Made by a program: the position numbers and the translations under genes
Notes under the pieces: model-generated
The model's database searches: none
Told to the model about the DNA's origin: nothing
The model's input: the letters and a program-made list of their open reading frames with translations, nothing else
Shown here: in pieces, positions 12,086-24,370 of the stretch
Position numbering within the stretch: the stretch's first letter is position 1
Layout: every line of letters starts with the position of its first letter
DNA from: Fusarium oxysporum f. sp. lycopersici 4287
Lineage: Eukaryota; Ascomycota; Sordariomycetes; Hypocreales; Nectriaceae
DNA length: 64,000 nucleotides
Assembly: GCF_000149955.1 (NCBI RefSeq)
Contig: NC_030990.1
Span: 1,904,502-1,968,501 of the forward strand
Direction of reading: 5' to 3'

Positions 12086-13891
12086 ATGGAGTCAGATGAA
12101 ATGACCCCAAAGCCAGCATCTCCCACAAACGAAGATTATCGTCCACCTCTACCGCCTCGGCCATCAACGAGCGCTACCGACACGGCGTCTCTGCAAGCTC
12201 ATGCTACCACGGCAATAACTCCTGTTGAAATACAGACGCTCTCTTTTCCTGATGGATCTCGAGGGACATTTTCCACTCCTGGACCCGACGCACTCCCAAG
12301 CCCTGCTGAGGGTGGTCATGCTTCCCCAAATCGACAGGAGAGTAGTGGCAGCGGTGAGGCAGACGAGACTGCTAGCATCATGAGTTTTGCACCGACAATG
12401 CGACCTGCTGGCGATATCGCAAGTCTACTCGTCGGTGAACTACATAAGAAGAGTCCAGCTTGGAAAATGCTGCGAACTCAGTCGGCTACTGTTCTTCCTT
12501 TCGAGAAAGGCAGAATAGGCGCAAACGACCGGTTCGCTGAGTTTCACCACGAGTTCACTTCTCTACCGGAGGATTATGATGAAGATGTTGAGTCTGACAT
12601 TTTGCATCTCTGGAAGTCGAAGCTGAAGCATTATCTGATTCTGTCATCAGCCGGAAAGCCCATTTGGAGCCGCTATGGAGATCTGAGTCTGATAAACTCA
12701 TCCATGGGCGTTGTTCAAACCATCATTTCATTCTATGAAGGTGCCAAGAATCCCCTTCAGGCCTTTTCTGCCGGGGATACTCGTTTTGTTATCTTGACGA
12801 AAGGCCCGCTCTACTTTGTCGCTATCAGCAAGCTGGGTGAAAGCGACTCGCAGATACAGGCACAATTGGATGCGCTATATATGCAAATCTTGTCAACACT
12901 AACCTTGCCCAGACTAACTCATATTTTTGCGAACCGACCGTCAACTGACTTGCGAAAGCCTCTTGAAGGGACCGAGGGTCTTCTGTCTTCTCTGGCTGAT
13001 ACGTTCACAAAGGGATCTGCTTCGGCTTTGCTTGGATCTTTGGAATGTCTCCGGCTTCGAAAGTCTCAACGGCATGCAATCAACAATACTTTCCTCAAAT
13101 TGCGTACAGACAAGTTGCTGTATGGTCTAATTGTGGCTGGTGGGAAACTTGTCAGCGTCATTCGGCCTCGTCGGCATTCACTTCATCCCAGCGACCTGCA
13201 ACTTATTTTCAATATGCTCTTCGAGAGCGACGGCATCAAGGGTGGTGGTGGAGAGAACTGGATCCCCATTTGCCTTCCCGCTTTTAACAACAAAGGTTAT
13301 CTTTACATGTACGTCAGTTTCTTTGACGGTACTTCTGGGGATCAAGCTAGTTCTCCTGCCGCGGCACAAGGGCGCTCATCAGAAGAAGAAATCGCAATGA
13401 TCCTCGTAAGCACCGATCGTGAAAGCTTCTTCGAGCTGAGGCAGATGCGGGACAATGTCGCCCAGCAGCTTGCCAAAAATGGGACACTGGCTATTATTCA
13501 GAACGCTACCCGTCTTGGTCGACCAAAAATACACGAAATTGCCCCCGGGAGCCAAGTCAGCCACTTCCTTTACAAGTCGCGGGCCAACGTACAATTCTGC
13601 ATGGCGTCATTGGAGCCGCACTTCACTGGTCTTGTTGAGCGCAGGAGATTGATGACGGTGTACCATGAGCTCCATGCATCCATTCACGCCAAACACTCGC
13701 ATCTCAAAGTTTTGCACGCTATCGGAGATGATGCCACCTCATTGGCATGGACCACACCCGTGTTTGAGTTCTACTGTGTTGCTGGGCCTAATGTGTCGAG
13801 AGCGACCATTACACAAGGAGCGAACAAGATTATCCAATGGGCCAAGAGGGAAGAAGAGCGCCTTTTCATCATTGGCGGTGGTGTATTCTGA
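12086..13891 (+). CDS. MON1: Vacuolar fusion protein MON1
   Basis: Single exon, 601 aa. Mon1 pairs with Ccz1 to form the guanine-nucleotide exchange factor for Rab7/Ypt7 on late endosomes and vacuoles, and is needed for vacuole fusion and autophagy. Residues 1-165 are a disordered, Pro/Ser/Thr-rich leader. The conserved longin-type region starts near residue 172 ([23 protein letters not shown]) and includes [46 protein letters not shown] and the C-terminal FEFYCVAGP block. The start is the first ATG of the frame (CAATCATGG), and length fits fungal orthologues. It is head-to-head with DOP1 and its 3' end is 186 bp from the convergent gene at 14078-14626. Confidence 0.93.
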   Translation: MESDEMTPKPASPTNEDYRPPLPPRPSTSATDTASLQAHATTAITPVEIQTLSFPDGSRGTFSTPGPDALPSPAEGGHASPNRQESSGSGEADETASIMSFAPTMRPAGDIASLLVGELHKKSPAWKMLRTQSATVLPFEKGRIGANDRFAEFHHEFTSLPEDYDEDVESDILHLWKSKLKHYLILSSAGKPIWSRYGDLSLINSSMGVVQTIISFYEGAKNPLQAFSAGDTRFVILTKGPLYFVAISKLGESDSQIQAQLDALYMQILSTLTLPRLTHIFANRPSTDLRKPLEGTEGLLSSLADTFTKGSASALLGSLECLRLRKSQRHAINNTFLKLRTDKLLYGLIVAGGKLVSVIRPRRHSLHPSDLQLIFNMLFESDGIKGGGGENWIPICLPAFNNKGYLYMYVSFFDGTSGDQASSPAAAQGRSSEEEIAMILVSTDRESFFELRQMRDNVAQQLAKNGTLAIIQNATRLGRPKIHEIAPGSQVSHFLYKSRANVQFCMASLEPHFTGLVERRRLMTVYHELHASIHAKHSHLKVLHAIGDDATSLAWTTPVFEFYCVAGPNVSRATITQGANKIIQWAKREEERLFIIGGGVF

Positions 13892-14077
13892 GGGCATGCC
13901 TCCTATTGAGGTCTGGTTCCTCGTTAATCCTAAAATTCAAGACCCATGGTCTTGCAATCGGTCATCTCATGGAGCCGAGCAGAAACAAAGTGCCTCCTAA
14001 CGCCGACATTATTCGTTACTAGCCTTCCCACCTCATTAATAATTAGGATAAGGGTATTTGAAGTCCATCTCAACGCA

Positions 14078-14626
14078 TCACTTCGACCCTGCCTTCGAAC
14101 TTGGCAACCTAGTGACAGCAAAAACTTGATTGTCGTGGGCTGTTCGGCCGCCATCGGGCTCCGAGGGTGTAATGTTATCTGATGAAGGCGACGTCATATC
14201 GCTTGTTGGGCTCTGGGCTGAGTGACCCTCAAAATAGTCGTCCTTGGGGTCATCCTTGGAGTTGGACCGCGTGCGAACAGCTCCCCATGATCTTTTTGCC
14301 CACTCCAGGATGCGATCATTGACCTTTGACCGACGCTTGGTCTCTGACTCCCAGGAAGCATTGCGATATTGAAGGGGTGGCGGTCGGTCACCATCACAGC
14401 CAAAACTGTTACGGCTAGTTGTGCCCGTTGAAGGATAACTCATGGTGTCGGTTGCAAGAGTTGTTCTCGAGGCGTTCATGATGTCCAACGAGAAAGGTGC
14501 ATCGAAGTCTTCATGAAACCGAGGGCTGCGTATTGATGGGCTTTGAAGTGATGAACCAGGTTGTTGAGATTCAAAAGGATCCCGAGCTGGGAGTGGGAGA
14601 GTGAGGATGGGCCTTCGATCCGTCAT
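14078..14626 (-). CDS. Small hypothetical protein, Ser/Pro-rich
   Basis: An uninterrupted 182 aa frame from ATG at 14626. I do not recognise the family. It is rich in Ser, Pro, Thr and Arg and probably disordered (SPSIRSPRFHEDFDAPF, TSDMTSPSSDNITPSEPDGG). One short segment, RILEWAKRSWGAVRTR at about residue 105, could form an amphipathic helix. It has no signal peptide or membrane span. It converges on MON1 with a 186 bp spacer. The case for a real gene rests on an intact frame with a good start, low-complexity composition typical of fungal genes, and no alternative on the other strand. It could be a conserved regulator or a lineage-specific gene. Confidence 0.6.
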   Translation of the reverse strand: MTDRRPILTLPLPARDPFESQQPGSSLQSPSIRSPRFHEDFDAPFSLDIMNASRTTLATDTMSYPSTGTTSRNSFGCDGDRPPPLQYRNASWESETKRRSKVNDRILEWAKRSWGAVRTRSNSKDDPKDDYFEGHSAQSPTSDMTSPSSDNITPSEPDGGRTAHDNQVFAVTRLPSSKAGSK

Positions 14627-16184
14627 TGTGGGCGAGACAAACTGAATCCGGTACTGAATGCTTGGTGTGGTAAGACTGGGTGTTGGAAGGTGTCGATATT
14701 GACACTGTTATAAGAAATGATCCACGTCCGCTAAGAATCGGGAATAAGAATCAAAGGCTTTGCTTATCCTCCAAGCTCAGAGCTGAAAGACGGACGCTGT
14801 CTATCGTTGATGATTTGTTGACTTTCTAGAGCCGGGCGAGAAGGCAAAGGGTTCCCTTTTGTTCAAATTCAAAGGCCCGTTAAACATGTGCATCCGACAT
14901 TAGCTTGAGCTCAAACAAGTCCAAGTGTGCGATAGACCCCTGACTAGGCTTGGACAAGCAATGATGGAGCCAACCAAGTGGGCTTCACAAACTGCGGGGA
15001 TGGTACGGTGACCAGTTGAATGACAGAGATTGCCAGGCTCTGCCAGCTAGAGTCGTCCACAAGGACGGAAAATCTTGAAGGGTGGCCGAGGCATTTGAGT
15101 TGTGACAGAACCCACACCCCAAGAGTAACAATAGAAACATCAAACTTTCCACCAACATTTTAGGCTTAAATCTGAAGAAGCAGATGATCCTTTCTATGAC
15201 TGTACCTTGATAAGCCTTGGAATAGAAAATTGGGCTTCTTTCTTCAACAGCATTTCGCTCCCCTCGATGATCTCCAAGATGATCACTTTCTTGATCCCGT
15301 ATTATAGCCCAGCCCACCTACCAGGGTTAACCAAATCCAGGCATCTAATTGACGTTTCTGGTGGGAAACAATTCAAGAAGTGCCACTCTAGACCCATCGA
15401 ACCAATTGAACCCTGTTGCCGAGTCAGATGTTTGAGTTAGACTCTATGCGGCAGCCCGTTTTCGGTACGGGGTTCCGGTCCCGTCCTTACACTCCCGAGT
15501 CCAGGTCCCTTGCCAAGGGTTGTCGCAAACCGCTTTGCCTTTGGACGTGTCCGAAATTGGTGAGTCACGCTACACGCGGAGGACACCCATTTGAAGATGT
15601 CAATGGCATGAAATTGAGTCTGGACCTGGGATACCGGTTGCGGAGATGACTCGGAGAGCTCTCGACTTGTGCTTATGCATGCTTTATTACGGCTAATTCT
15701 TTTAGGAACTCGCATGACAATAATAGAAACCCGTGACCGGTCTCTCATATTGAGATTCGTGATGCACGTGAGCCCTTATCGGCGGTGAAGGTGACCGAGA
15801 TGTTAGTCTATCGCACGGACACACTCAACTTGTTAGAGAATTGACAATAGGCATGTTATGTTAGTGAACCAACTCGTATCAGTCAATGCGTTGGCATAAA
15901 TCTTGACGCCCAATGCTGCTCTTTACGAAGGAGGAATGAGCGCCACCCACGTCGATATGCATTCATTGACGAGTAAATATCCCATTTGTAGCACCGAAAA
16001 GTCAACACTCATTGCCTTTGGGATTTCTCATGAACTCTCTTTCATCTCGTGGCGTTTCATATCATCGGCATTCCAATCGCATAGATGGCAAGAGTATTGT
16101 CGATCTTTACGCCGTCGTTGAAACGGGCCCTTAGAGGTGGGTCTTTATCTCCGGGCAGGCACGCCACACTCAACAACAACTTTA

Positions 16185-16308
16185 GGAGCAAGAAAACTTA
16201 AGGCTTGAAATGAGGATGCCAAAATAAACTCAGTAAAGAGACCCCTAAGCTTAGGCTAAATCACCTAAATATTTTTGTCGCTTAGGTAAAGATCCTAAGG
16301 TTGCCTCC
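16185..16308 (+). mobile_element. MITE-like repeat, copy B
   Basis: About 124 bp. The left end GGAGCAAGAAAACTTAAGG pairs with the right end CCTAAGGTTGCCTCC. The interior matches copies A and D: GATGCCAAAATAAACTCA, AAAGAG, CCCTAAGCTTA, ATCACCTAAATATTTTTGTC, TTAGG. Orientation as in copies A, D and I. Confidence 0.72.
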
Positions 16309-16853
16309 CCTAGCTTGGTGATGGCCTCGTTGCATGTCACGTGGAAGGAGTTGTCTCTCCTGCCTCAACTTTGGCACCATTGCCCTTCCTGCCTGGCTAC
16401 AAAGTGTGGCATCTACTGCCTAAAGTACACTGAGCACCCAGGTACCTACTAGATTGGTACTACCTACAAACCACAACAACATAGGTAGCTCCTCCTTCAT
16501 ATTCATTAGGGTGATAGCAACATCAAGACCAACCTTCCAATCCAAATAATGGTAAGTGCAGCTGTATTGCAAGTGCGTGCCTCTTTGAAAACAGAAAGGA
16601 ATCCAACATTAGACTCTTCATACCTACCTCAGGTAATTCTTGTCCGAAGGAAGGATCTTTGCCGCAAGATGACCTCAACTTCCCATCAGATCTCAATACT
16701 TCGTCTTCACTAATAATCATTCTCTCGAGAATGTGTCCATCTTTTGCCCGTGACTATTGCCATTTTGGCTTGTAATCGCCTACTCCGACTTTCTTGGTCT
16801 TCTTGGTCTCCTGATCGGTAAATGATCAGTCGAATATTCCTTGTCTATCTTAT

Positions 16854-16866
16854 CCCCCCCCCCCCC
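16854..16866. repeat. Poly-C run
   Basis: Thirteen consecutive C residues about 40 bp upstream of the start codon of the following gene. Length is likely unstable in sequencing. Confidence 0.9.
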
Positions 16867-16877
16867 ATTTGCATTCC

Positions 16878-16904
16878 ATGCAGCGTCAAGTTGTTAGCGA
16901 GTGA
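16878..16904 (+). promoter_or_regulatory. Upstream ORF of eight codons
   Basis: ATG at 16878 opens an 8-codon frame (MQRQVVSE) that stops with TGA at 16902-16904, two bases before the main ATG at 16907. If this segment is in the mRNA it would lower translation of the main frame or require reinitiation. The transcription start is not known. Confidence 0.4.
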
Positions 16905-16906
16905 TC

Positions 16907-19900
16907 ATGAACCTCGGTGATTCCAGATACAGATCAGTCAGCCAAGCTTCACTGCACAGCGCCTATCAATCTCATGAAAGACGTTCCACTACCCCGAGGC
17001 TACGGTCTCCGTCTCAACCACGACTACCTTTTCAGAGCTTGAACGATACTTCTGCTCTCCTCCGCTCTACCGGACCTCTAGAGAGCATGCTCAAGACGAC
17101 AACAGAGACCGGAGATCTTGGTATCTACTCCATCAATTCTGGTTTACCTTCAAATACATCTCGACCCCCTCGCACAAGAGTCGGTCATAAAAGGGCGAGG
17201 CGGCCAGCTCGCCCTTATTACGATGAAGTTAAGGACGGTCCAATTCGGGACGACCGTAGATCGCTACCCTCGTATCGAGACACGACTTCCGAGATCATTT
17301 CATTATATAGCTCTCCTAGAGTTCCTCATCCCAGGTCTTTTTCTCCCACGTCGGAAGGCCAGCGAACGTACTCTTTGACAACGTGCAGTTCAAGACGGGT
17401 TCCTTCCTTTAAATCATCCGGTACCTTTCACAGTCAACAAAGCAATAATGGCCTTCAGCGTCCTCGCTCGCCATTTCCATATCCCACACGTCTGAGACGG
17501 CCTGGTGTCCGGCCTTCTTCTCCAGCAGTGACAGATAATGGTCTCATTGATCACCGGAGAATGGTTGAGATTGACAGGTCTTCGCATGTCAGTAACTCCT
17601 TCTTCTCTCACAATCAACCCCAGTCTGACGGTTAACAGCGCATGAACTACAGTTCTCACATGTATAGGGGTTATCGCAAGTATCGACGATACCCTCCCTT
17701 GTCCTTGAGGCCCGAATTCAGTCGATCAATGTCTTCATTACCTCCGCGCTCCTCATCCGCACCTTATTACGGTTCAAGGGCCAATCCGTCAAGAAGACCC
17801 AGCGGTGCGGGATATCCGCCATCGAAATCTCCATATCTTCAGTACATGCCTGGCGACCAAAGTGTTCGATCTGCCAGTTTGACGTCCATCGTGGACATGT
17901 ATCACGGAAGGACCCCGGACGATTCCACACAACCTCTTCGTTCACCAAGCTCGTTCTACTACGATTATACTGAAGAGTTTGACAAGGGATTCCCGTCCGG
18001 ATTTGAGTATGCGTCCCCAATTGGCTCTCTTCAAGAGCATACTACCGGCATATTGAGGAGAGACGACATGGAGGAAACAACTACGGCGCCCTCGGCCAGC
18101 TTCAAAGGTATGACTTCTGCTGATGAATTTGATGAAACTAACAAGTTTAGATTCTTATGGAAGCTCAGCTATACATGAAAACAAACAAAACCAGGCAGCT
18201 TCGGTGCCAATGTATGGCAACTTACATGCGTCCAGTCCTCAGCGGCAAGAATTTTATGATTCCGATATTAATTCTAGTTGCAAGGAAACTCCGATCTTTA
18301 TCAAAACAACCCAACAATCTCCAATGCAGCCGGCCTGTGAGCAACCAGCGATGGAGAAGCTGGAAGACAGCCGCTTTTAGCAAAAGCAACCAGGTACTTA
18401 CAATGGTGGACTTTCAAGTTTCCCCGAGCCCTGCTGTACCTCAAATATCTCAGCTATGGGGCCTGCAATATGCGACATGGTTACAAAACCTCGAGAGGAG
18501 CAGCCGAAGGAAGGTCACCTGATGACTTCCACTCTAGCCCAGCGCGGCTCTCCCGTACTATCTATCGACACCAGCGAAGACGACTGGGTTTGGGAAGGTA
18601 GCCAAAAAGATAAGGGATCCGGTGAATATGACACTGTTCGGGCAAGTCCTCCTCCTGTTCCACCAAATACGAAAGCTCGATGCCCAGACAAACCTTCGTT
18701 ACATATGGGAAACGAAGGGGTCTCTGTGAAACCAAAGCTCCGCGGGGCGCATCATCGCCGAACCCCCGCCAATACAAACATTAAGATTCTGAATAAGAAC
18801 GATGTGGCCCTACCGAAGCAGAGCGTGCCAAAAGCAACTATCGGCGCTGGGATTCTTTCACCTAACCCAATCTCACCAGCACATCAGCTGAGGGTCACAA
18901 ACAGCATTCCGCAGTTGATGAAGGCTCTGCCACCGTTACCTGATGAAGCACAATACAATTCCGATCTCCCATGTTGGAGTTCGTCTAGAAATACCGCAAC
19001 CCACGCACATAGGATGTATGCCAGCAGTCCTGCTAATAATTCTATTCGCCTGGAGTCTAAAGTAGGTGTGGATGCGATGTTTTCAAAAAGAACCAATGAC
19101 TCGACAAAGCCATACTACCATCCAACCCAGACCAATCCCTCTCGGTTCAAAGTTCGTCTAAGGTCGTCTCGGTCAGGGCTTCAGAGCAAATGGAGCCTTG
19201 AATCTCCGGGCATTCCTGAGAGAAGCTCCAGTAATCCTATCAAGCCAAGACTCAGACTCAAAGTGTCTCGAAGTCGAATGAGCAATAAGCTAATGGGCCC
19301 TGACGGAACAATTGTGCGCAACAGCCCGTTAAAGCAGTACAGCTCTCTCTTAGAGCTGAAGAACTTTCCTCACAGAGACGTTTTTACAGATCGATCGAGC
19401 TTTAGGGAAGCACTGGAAGAGCAACTCGCCCAGTTTGGTGTTGACAAGCGACTCTCTAACATCGACGAAGGAACTATCCGAGGACCTTCGCGGCAGCTGT
19501 CTGACCAGTTTGATATTCCTTACCCCCCTTCAACTAAGGGTATAGTAACGGCGAAACTAGTGAGTCAATCAAAGTTTGATAGCGGGCTTGGCATATTCGA
19601 CAAATGGGACTTTGACAAAACACTATATTCAGGGAAGAACTTCGTAAGGAAGAATTTTGACAGAACTCTCTATTCAAAGCCCATAAGGAAGAAGTCGTCT
19701 TTTCTTCGACACCGGGCTTCGCCGACGAACATACGGAAAAGGCCAAGGGGTCCAGCCAACCTCAGCGACCCTACACCGTTACGGTCTGAGATTACTCAGG
19801 GCAGCTCTTTTGAAGATTCTATGCTAACACCGAGCGTAATGTTGCCACAGAGAATACGCAACAGAACACGGCGAGTGAAGCGCTGGGCAGCAGAGGCAAA

Positions 19901-19967
19901 GCGGGCAGTCCAAGCTTTAATGCGACGAACATTGAGCCGATCTCAGGATTCGGATTCTGAAGGATAA
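16907..19967 (+). CDS. Long disordered hypothetical protein, Ser/Arg/Pro-rich
   Basis: Best model: exons 16907-17587, 17639-18107, 18151-18336 and 18394-19967, total 969 aa. Introns 1 and 2 are clear (donor GTCAGT, acceptor TTAACAG; donor GTATGA, branch ACTAAC, acceptor TTTAG). The third, 18337-18393 (57 nt, donor GTGAGC, acceptor AACCAG), is inferred because TAG at 18378-18380 otherwise interrupts a frame that is open on both sides in the same phase; it lacks a good branch point. The protein is almost wholly low complexity: Arg/Ser/Pro/Tyr-rich to residue 400, then basic. A more ordered C-terminal part includes LKNFPHRDVFTDRSSFREAL and a tail of Arg-rich helices (RIRNRTRRVKRWAAEAKRAV). I do not recognise the family. 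It could be a cytoskeletal or nuclear scaffold; that is speculation. Confidence 0.6.
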
Positions 19968-20334
19968 CATGGCGACTTTTTCCTGTTGAATTCAACCAGG
20001 GTGAGACTATTCATTACCATGACTGAATGTTATAGCGATTATTTCGCTGGTAGTTGAACATATTACCTGGGTGTTGTGATGGCATGAACTACAACGACAT
20101 TATGCTAAGCATTGATATGTTGAGCAACTTGAGGCAGAACTAGTACTAGATGAAACATACGATTACTTGGTTCAAGGCAATCATGGTGATGAACGAAATC
20201 AACTAGTCTAGGAGATCACATTGAATCGGCAGGGTGAATGTGAGTAGATGTATTATGTATATGACATGGGTATCAAGTATATTCGATAAAATAAATGCTT
20301 GTGAATCGTGATGTAATCAAAGTCGTGAAGATCA
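19968..20334. other. Convergent spacer
   Basis: AT-rich spacer between two convergent genes, probably both 3' UTRs. No gene or clear structure seen. Confidence 0.5.
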
Positions 20335-22415
20335 TTAATGCTTGGTAGAGCCACTCATATCTAACCAAGCCTCGCATCGCTCCCGTTGGCCCTTGTCCAC
20401 ACTTTCCATTGTGTTGTTGTTCAACTCAAACACTAGACGTCGTTGGTCATCACCCCAATTCTCCCAGCGAGGAGCATCCTCGTCACGGTGAGTGTTTGGG
20501 TCGAAGCTACGGACAAAACTGATCCAGTAGTTCTGGACAATGGGGACCATGGGCGCGTTGTAAGTGCGATAGCTGGGGCCAGCTTTGGCAGCTGTCATAT
20601 CAGGGCCAAACACGGCGGGCGCATTTGAGACATGGGGAACGCCATAGCCGTCGTTGGTGAACTCTTCAATGGCAACATTATAGCGATAAGACCAGAGGGT
20701 CTTGGGGTCGGCGTGCTCAGCGAAGGCGTTGAGGATGTTGTTTGTAGGGCAGATGAAGGTTGCTTCGCCGTACGCGCGCGAGGCTGAGGGAAACCAAGTA
20801 TCGTGTTTTACGATCTTGGGCTCTTGTGGGTAGAGGTCGAGAATGGTCTCGGTATCTTCTGTGGTCAAATAGGGGTATTCATTTTGCATGTAGCGTATGA
20901 ACTGGGCTGAGGTGCCTGCATTGACGGCATAGTTGGATCCTTCTAAGTATAGAATTAGTAATGTAACATGAATATGGGTTCAGGTACATACCATTTGTAC
21001 AAGAGCCAGAGAGTAGTGGCACCTTGACAAATTCGCCCTTCTCGTAGAGCTTAGAAGGCAAGTCTGGAAACATGTCACCATCAGTAGTGGGTGCCCAGTA
21101 GAAGTAAGATCGATAAGTGCGGCCGTCGAAAGGAGCCTTTGCGTTATGGGCTTGGAGGTCTGTCGACTTGATTCCGCGGAGGCACTTCAATGTGTCGTCG
21201 GCATCAGCACAGTCTGTGGCGTTGACAACTCGATCGAACTGATACTGTAGATCGTCAGGGTTGGGGATGCCAGGCATAAATGTCGACTCAGCAATGGCAC
21301 CAGCAAAAAGTCCCTCGTCTTTTCCACCATAGGCAACGAGTTGAAGGGCCACAGATCCGGCACCCGCAGATTCGCCATGGAGGATAACATGCTCAGGATC
21401 ACCGCCAAACTCCTCGATGTGTTTCTGAATCCAGTTGAGGAGGAATCTCTGATCCATCAATCCTGCGTTAAGGTGGCCATCTTCTTTGACCTCCTTGGAA
21501 GCGAGGAACCCAAACATGCCAACACGGTAGTTGAAGTTAACAAAGATGATGTTGTTGTTTGAGGCCGAGATGAGCTGTGTACCATTCACGTAGGGAGAAG
21601 CGTTCCTAATGTAGCCACCTGATTGGAAGAAAACCATGACGGGGAGTTTCGAGTCGGAGGTTGCATTTGCTGGAGTCCATACGTTGGCGAATAGACAGTC
21701 TTCGTCGATGCGCGAGCTGAGACCGTCGTTGACTCCTGGGCAGTAAGGGGCGTACTATAGAGAATGAGATATTGTCGATGAGTGAGCTGGATTGTATTTA
21801 CCTCTTGAGCCTTTAGCGTTCCGGTTGTGGACTCGGGTTCTTCAGGTGCTCTCCATCGAAGATCCCCCGTTGGGGCTTTTGCATAGCGTATACCGAGATA
21901 CTCATGAATGTTGCTCTCGAGGACATTGCCTTCATATTTGGAGTACCCCAGGTCCACAAACGGTCCTTCTCTCTTCTTGGCGGGTTCTTCTTTATCGTCA
22001 TCTGAGCTTTTCCCCTTGTCTTTGTTATTATCATTGTCATCTGAGTTGTTGTTTGGATTATCGCTGGGTTGTGGAGGGGGAGTTTGGTTGGTGTTGTCTT
22101 TGGCGGCGGTTTCATCAACATTGTGTTCCTTTGGAGAACACAGGTTTAGTCGTGCTTCAGATTGTATTCTACAGACTGCCAAAGACTGTGCTTGAGTGAT
22201 CAGTTGCAACATACCTGTCTGAGTCCGTAATACAGCCCCAACGTCAAGCTCAGTATTAGCACTATTAGGAACACAGTTGCACCAATTATGAACCATTTTT
22301 GCCGGCCGGGCTGTTTTTTTATTGCCGCTTCATCATGAATGTTGTTCGCGTTATTGGGTGCATGTACAGAGTCTTCTTCGGAGGCAGGATCCGACTGCTT
22401 TGGAGCGGCTGTCAT
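20335..22415 (-). CDS. Type-B carboxylesterase with N-terminal membrane anchor
   Basis: Four exons fit: 22415-22215, 22128-21802, 21754-20992 and 20942-20335, giving 632 aa. Residues 41-63 (WFIIGATVFLIVLILSLTLG) are a single membrane span after a hydrophilic 40-residue N-terminus, suggesting a type II membrane protein with the enzyme facing the lumen or outside. A Pro/Asn/Asp/Lys-rich linker (about 68-115) leads into the alpha/beta-hydrolase domain. The nucleophile is Ser305 in GESAGAGS, the acid probably Glu431 in CTNEGS (codon split by the last intron), and the histidine about His534 in GVPHVSNAP. The usual HGGG oxyanion motif is FFQSGGY, so the first His is Gln. Substrate is unknown; the family hydrolyses esters of many kinds. 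Intron 1 is the least certain junction. Confidence 0.82.
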
Positions 22416-22859
22416 TATAGTTGAGGCACTCGGTCTCTGGTGTTTTGAATGTGTGTGGTTCAATAACCAGGGGCGTTAGACCTCAGATGATGGGGAGTTG
22501 TTTAAGTACGACAGTTTCATTAATACGAGGTCATAAATAGACAAAGAAACGCGAAACAAAGGAAACGAGACTAATTGAGCTGACAATGGGGACCTTTAAT
22601 ACGAAGGAATACCAAGACTTCCCTTGCCTACTCCGTACCTAAGGTAGCTATCGAGTGTTGGCTGACCCATGTAAGTTGAAAGAAACCGTTTAGACCCTTG
22701 TTTTTTTAGTGTTAGTCGGCCGCCACACCCGTGCATGAGGCTAGAGGTACTTTCACTTTGCGGGCGGTTAGGTAGAGGTGAAAGTATAGCCAAGAGCCAA
22801 GAATCTAGAGTGAATCCGTCTTATGGCCAGGTATCTTGAGACATTATTGGTTGGATTGT

Positions 22860-22875
22860 GGGGGGGGGGGGGGGG
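22860..22875. repeat. Poly-G run
   Basis: Sixteen consecutive G residues in the promoter side of the carboxylesterase gene. It could form a quadruplex in principle or be a length-unstable tract. Confidence 0.9.
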
Positions 22876-23061
22876 TCGAATCTAAGCGAAGGCAGAGTCA
22901 GAGAATAAGCAACAGTAAGGTAACCGTGGAATTACAGGTAACAATGAATTAACCTCCATGCAGTTGGTAATAAAGATACAGGCTACGGACAAGAAAAACG
23001 TGGCAACCATCATTGGCCGAATCTCAGCGCTACTGTAGGAACCCAGGCTAAATTACGATAT

Positions 23062-23095
23062 CCTTGCCCTGTCCTGCCCTGTCCTGCCCTGTCCT
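23062..23095. repeat. 10-bp tandem repeat
   Basis: About 3.4 copies of the unit GTCCTGCCCT in an intergenic region. The units are identical except at the left edge. Confidence 0.88.
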
Positions 23096-24370
23096 CGGCC
23101 GATATCGAGCATAGCCCATATCGCAGCGGGTCCGAGGTCGAGACTTGACCCAATTCCACAATTTCCCATCATGCGGAAGAGGCATTCAATGGGCCAAGTC
23201 GTTCCAGGTTGCGGCGTAGGCGATAGACCTTGGCTCTGCAATTCTTGGCACTTTGGGGGAATGGCCTTATTATTTTCGCAGAGTATTCCTGAACTGGATC
23301 AACAACGTGTTGGTCAAAGGAATGTTAATTATGAGTCCCTCAGAAATCAGAAACAAACAAAGGCAGGTTTTACGGATGTACATATAGGTTACACCCGCTT
23401 GCTAGTCTGATACTTCAGATCATCATGAGAAAGGCTAAGGCAGTAATAGCAGATGCATTATAATGCAAATATGGGTGGTGGTGGTGATCATATCAACCTC
23501 ACTGGCAAATACACAACTCATGGTAGCAAGACCGGAGACATCTTGCAGCCGCCGACTCCGAGTCTAAGCCAGCATGTTCACCCCTGCTTTCAATGCCAAG
23601 ATTCGCCATCTCTTTCAGCCCTTCTTCGTCTTCTTCTTACTATGAATGTACAGTATGTCACTCAAAAGTTCCCTGTCATCCAAGTCAGTCTCCGTGGCCG
23701 TTGGCCGCATATTCCCCTGTCACCATCGTCCTGCGCCTTCGGAGATTTCTGTATTAAGCATATTCGTGCTGGTTGCTTCTTGCAGAACAACGGCCTTGTC
23801 TTTTGGGTTCATTATTTTGTTGGCTGATTAGTGCAGTGCATACTCAAGTGTTTCAGGTGTCAATGTTCGACGGGTGGTTGGCTCAGGAGAGACCTCGATA
23901 GATAGACTGAGATATTTAGACGTGACAACATCACTGCCGAAATGGCAACCGCCTACAACAAAATGGTAGGTTTCTCATCGCCAACCTGTAGGCACCCCTA
24001 CCAGAGCTACAGCAGATACTCAACAGGCTGTGCTGGCAACGAGCAAGCACAACAAGCATCGACATGATGGATTTCCATGAGTCTTTAGCCCTGTCAACAG
24101 CTTCGAGGCTGTACATCAAAGATATGCAACGCACCTGCAGCAATGTTCCGATCAGGTTTCCTTTCAAGATCCATATACTTACCATAAGCAGTGGCTCATG
24201 CTTTTTAATCTACAAGGCTGGCTGCAAGGCACCCGAGAGACAAGGATGCTCACCAATTCACCCTTGTTGGCTCAAGATATGGTTTGCACTCACCATGAAC
24301 TGACATGCTCCCGTTTACAAGGAGTTCTCCTCAACTGGCTGAATAGCTGACGCATCGAGATAATTAAAAG

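Larger units (their letters stand above)
14627..16906. other. Intergenic spacer with one repeat copy
   Basis: 2.3 kb without a supportable gene; all open frames are short and lack domain or splice support. It contains MITE-like copy B (16185-16308), a 13-base poly-C run (16854-16866) and a small upstream ORF next to the following gene. Confidence 0.5.

Noticed and set aside
21792..22199. Plus-strand open frames over the carboxylesterase linker
   Set aside because: Antisense to low-complexity coding sequence of a well-supported gene.
23453..23827. 124-codon plus-strand frame
   Set aside because: Low-complexity start, no splice signals, no domain, and no codon pattern like neighbouring genes.
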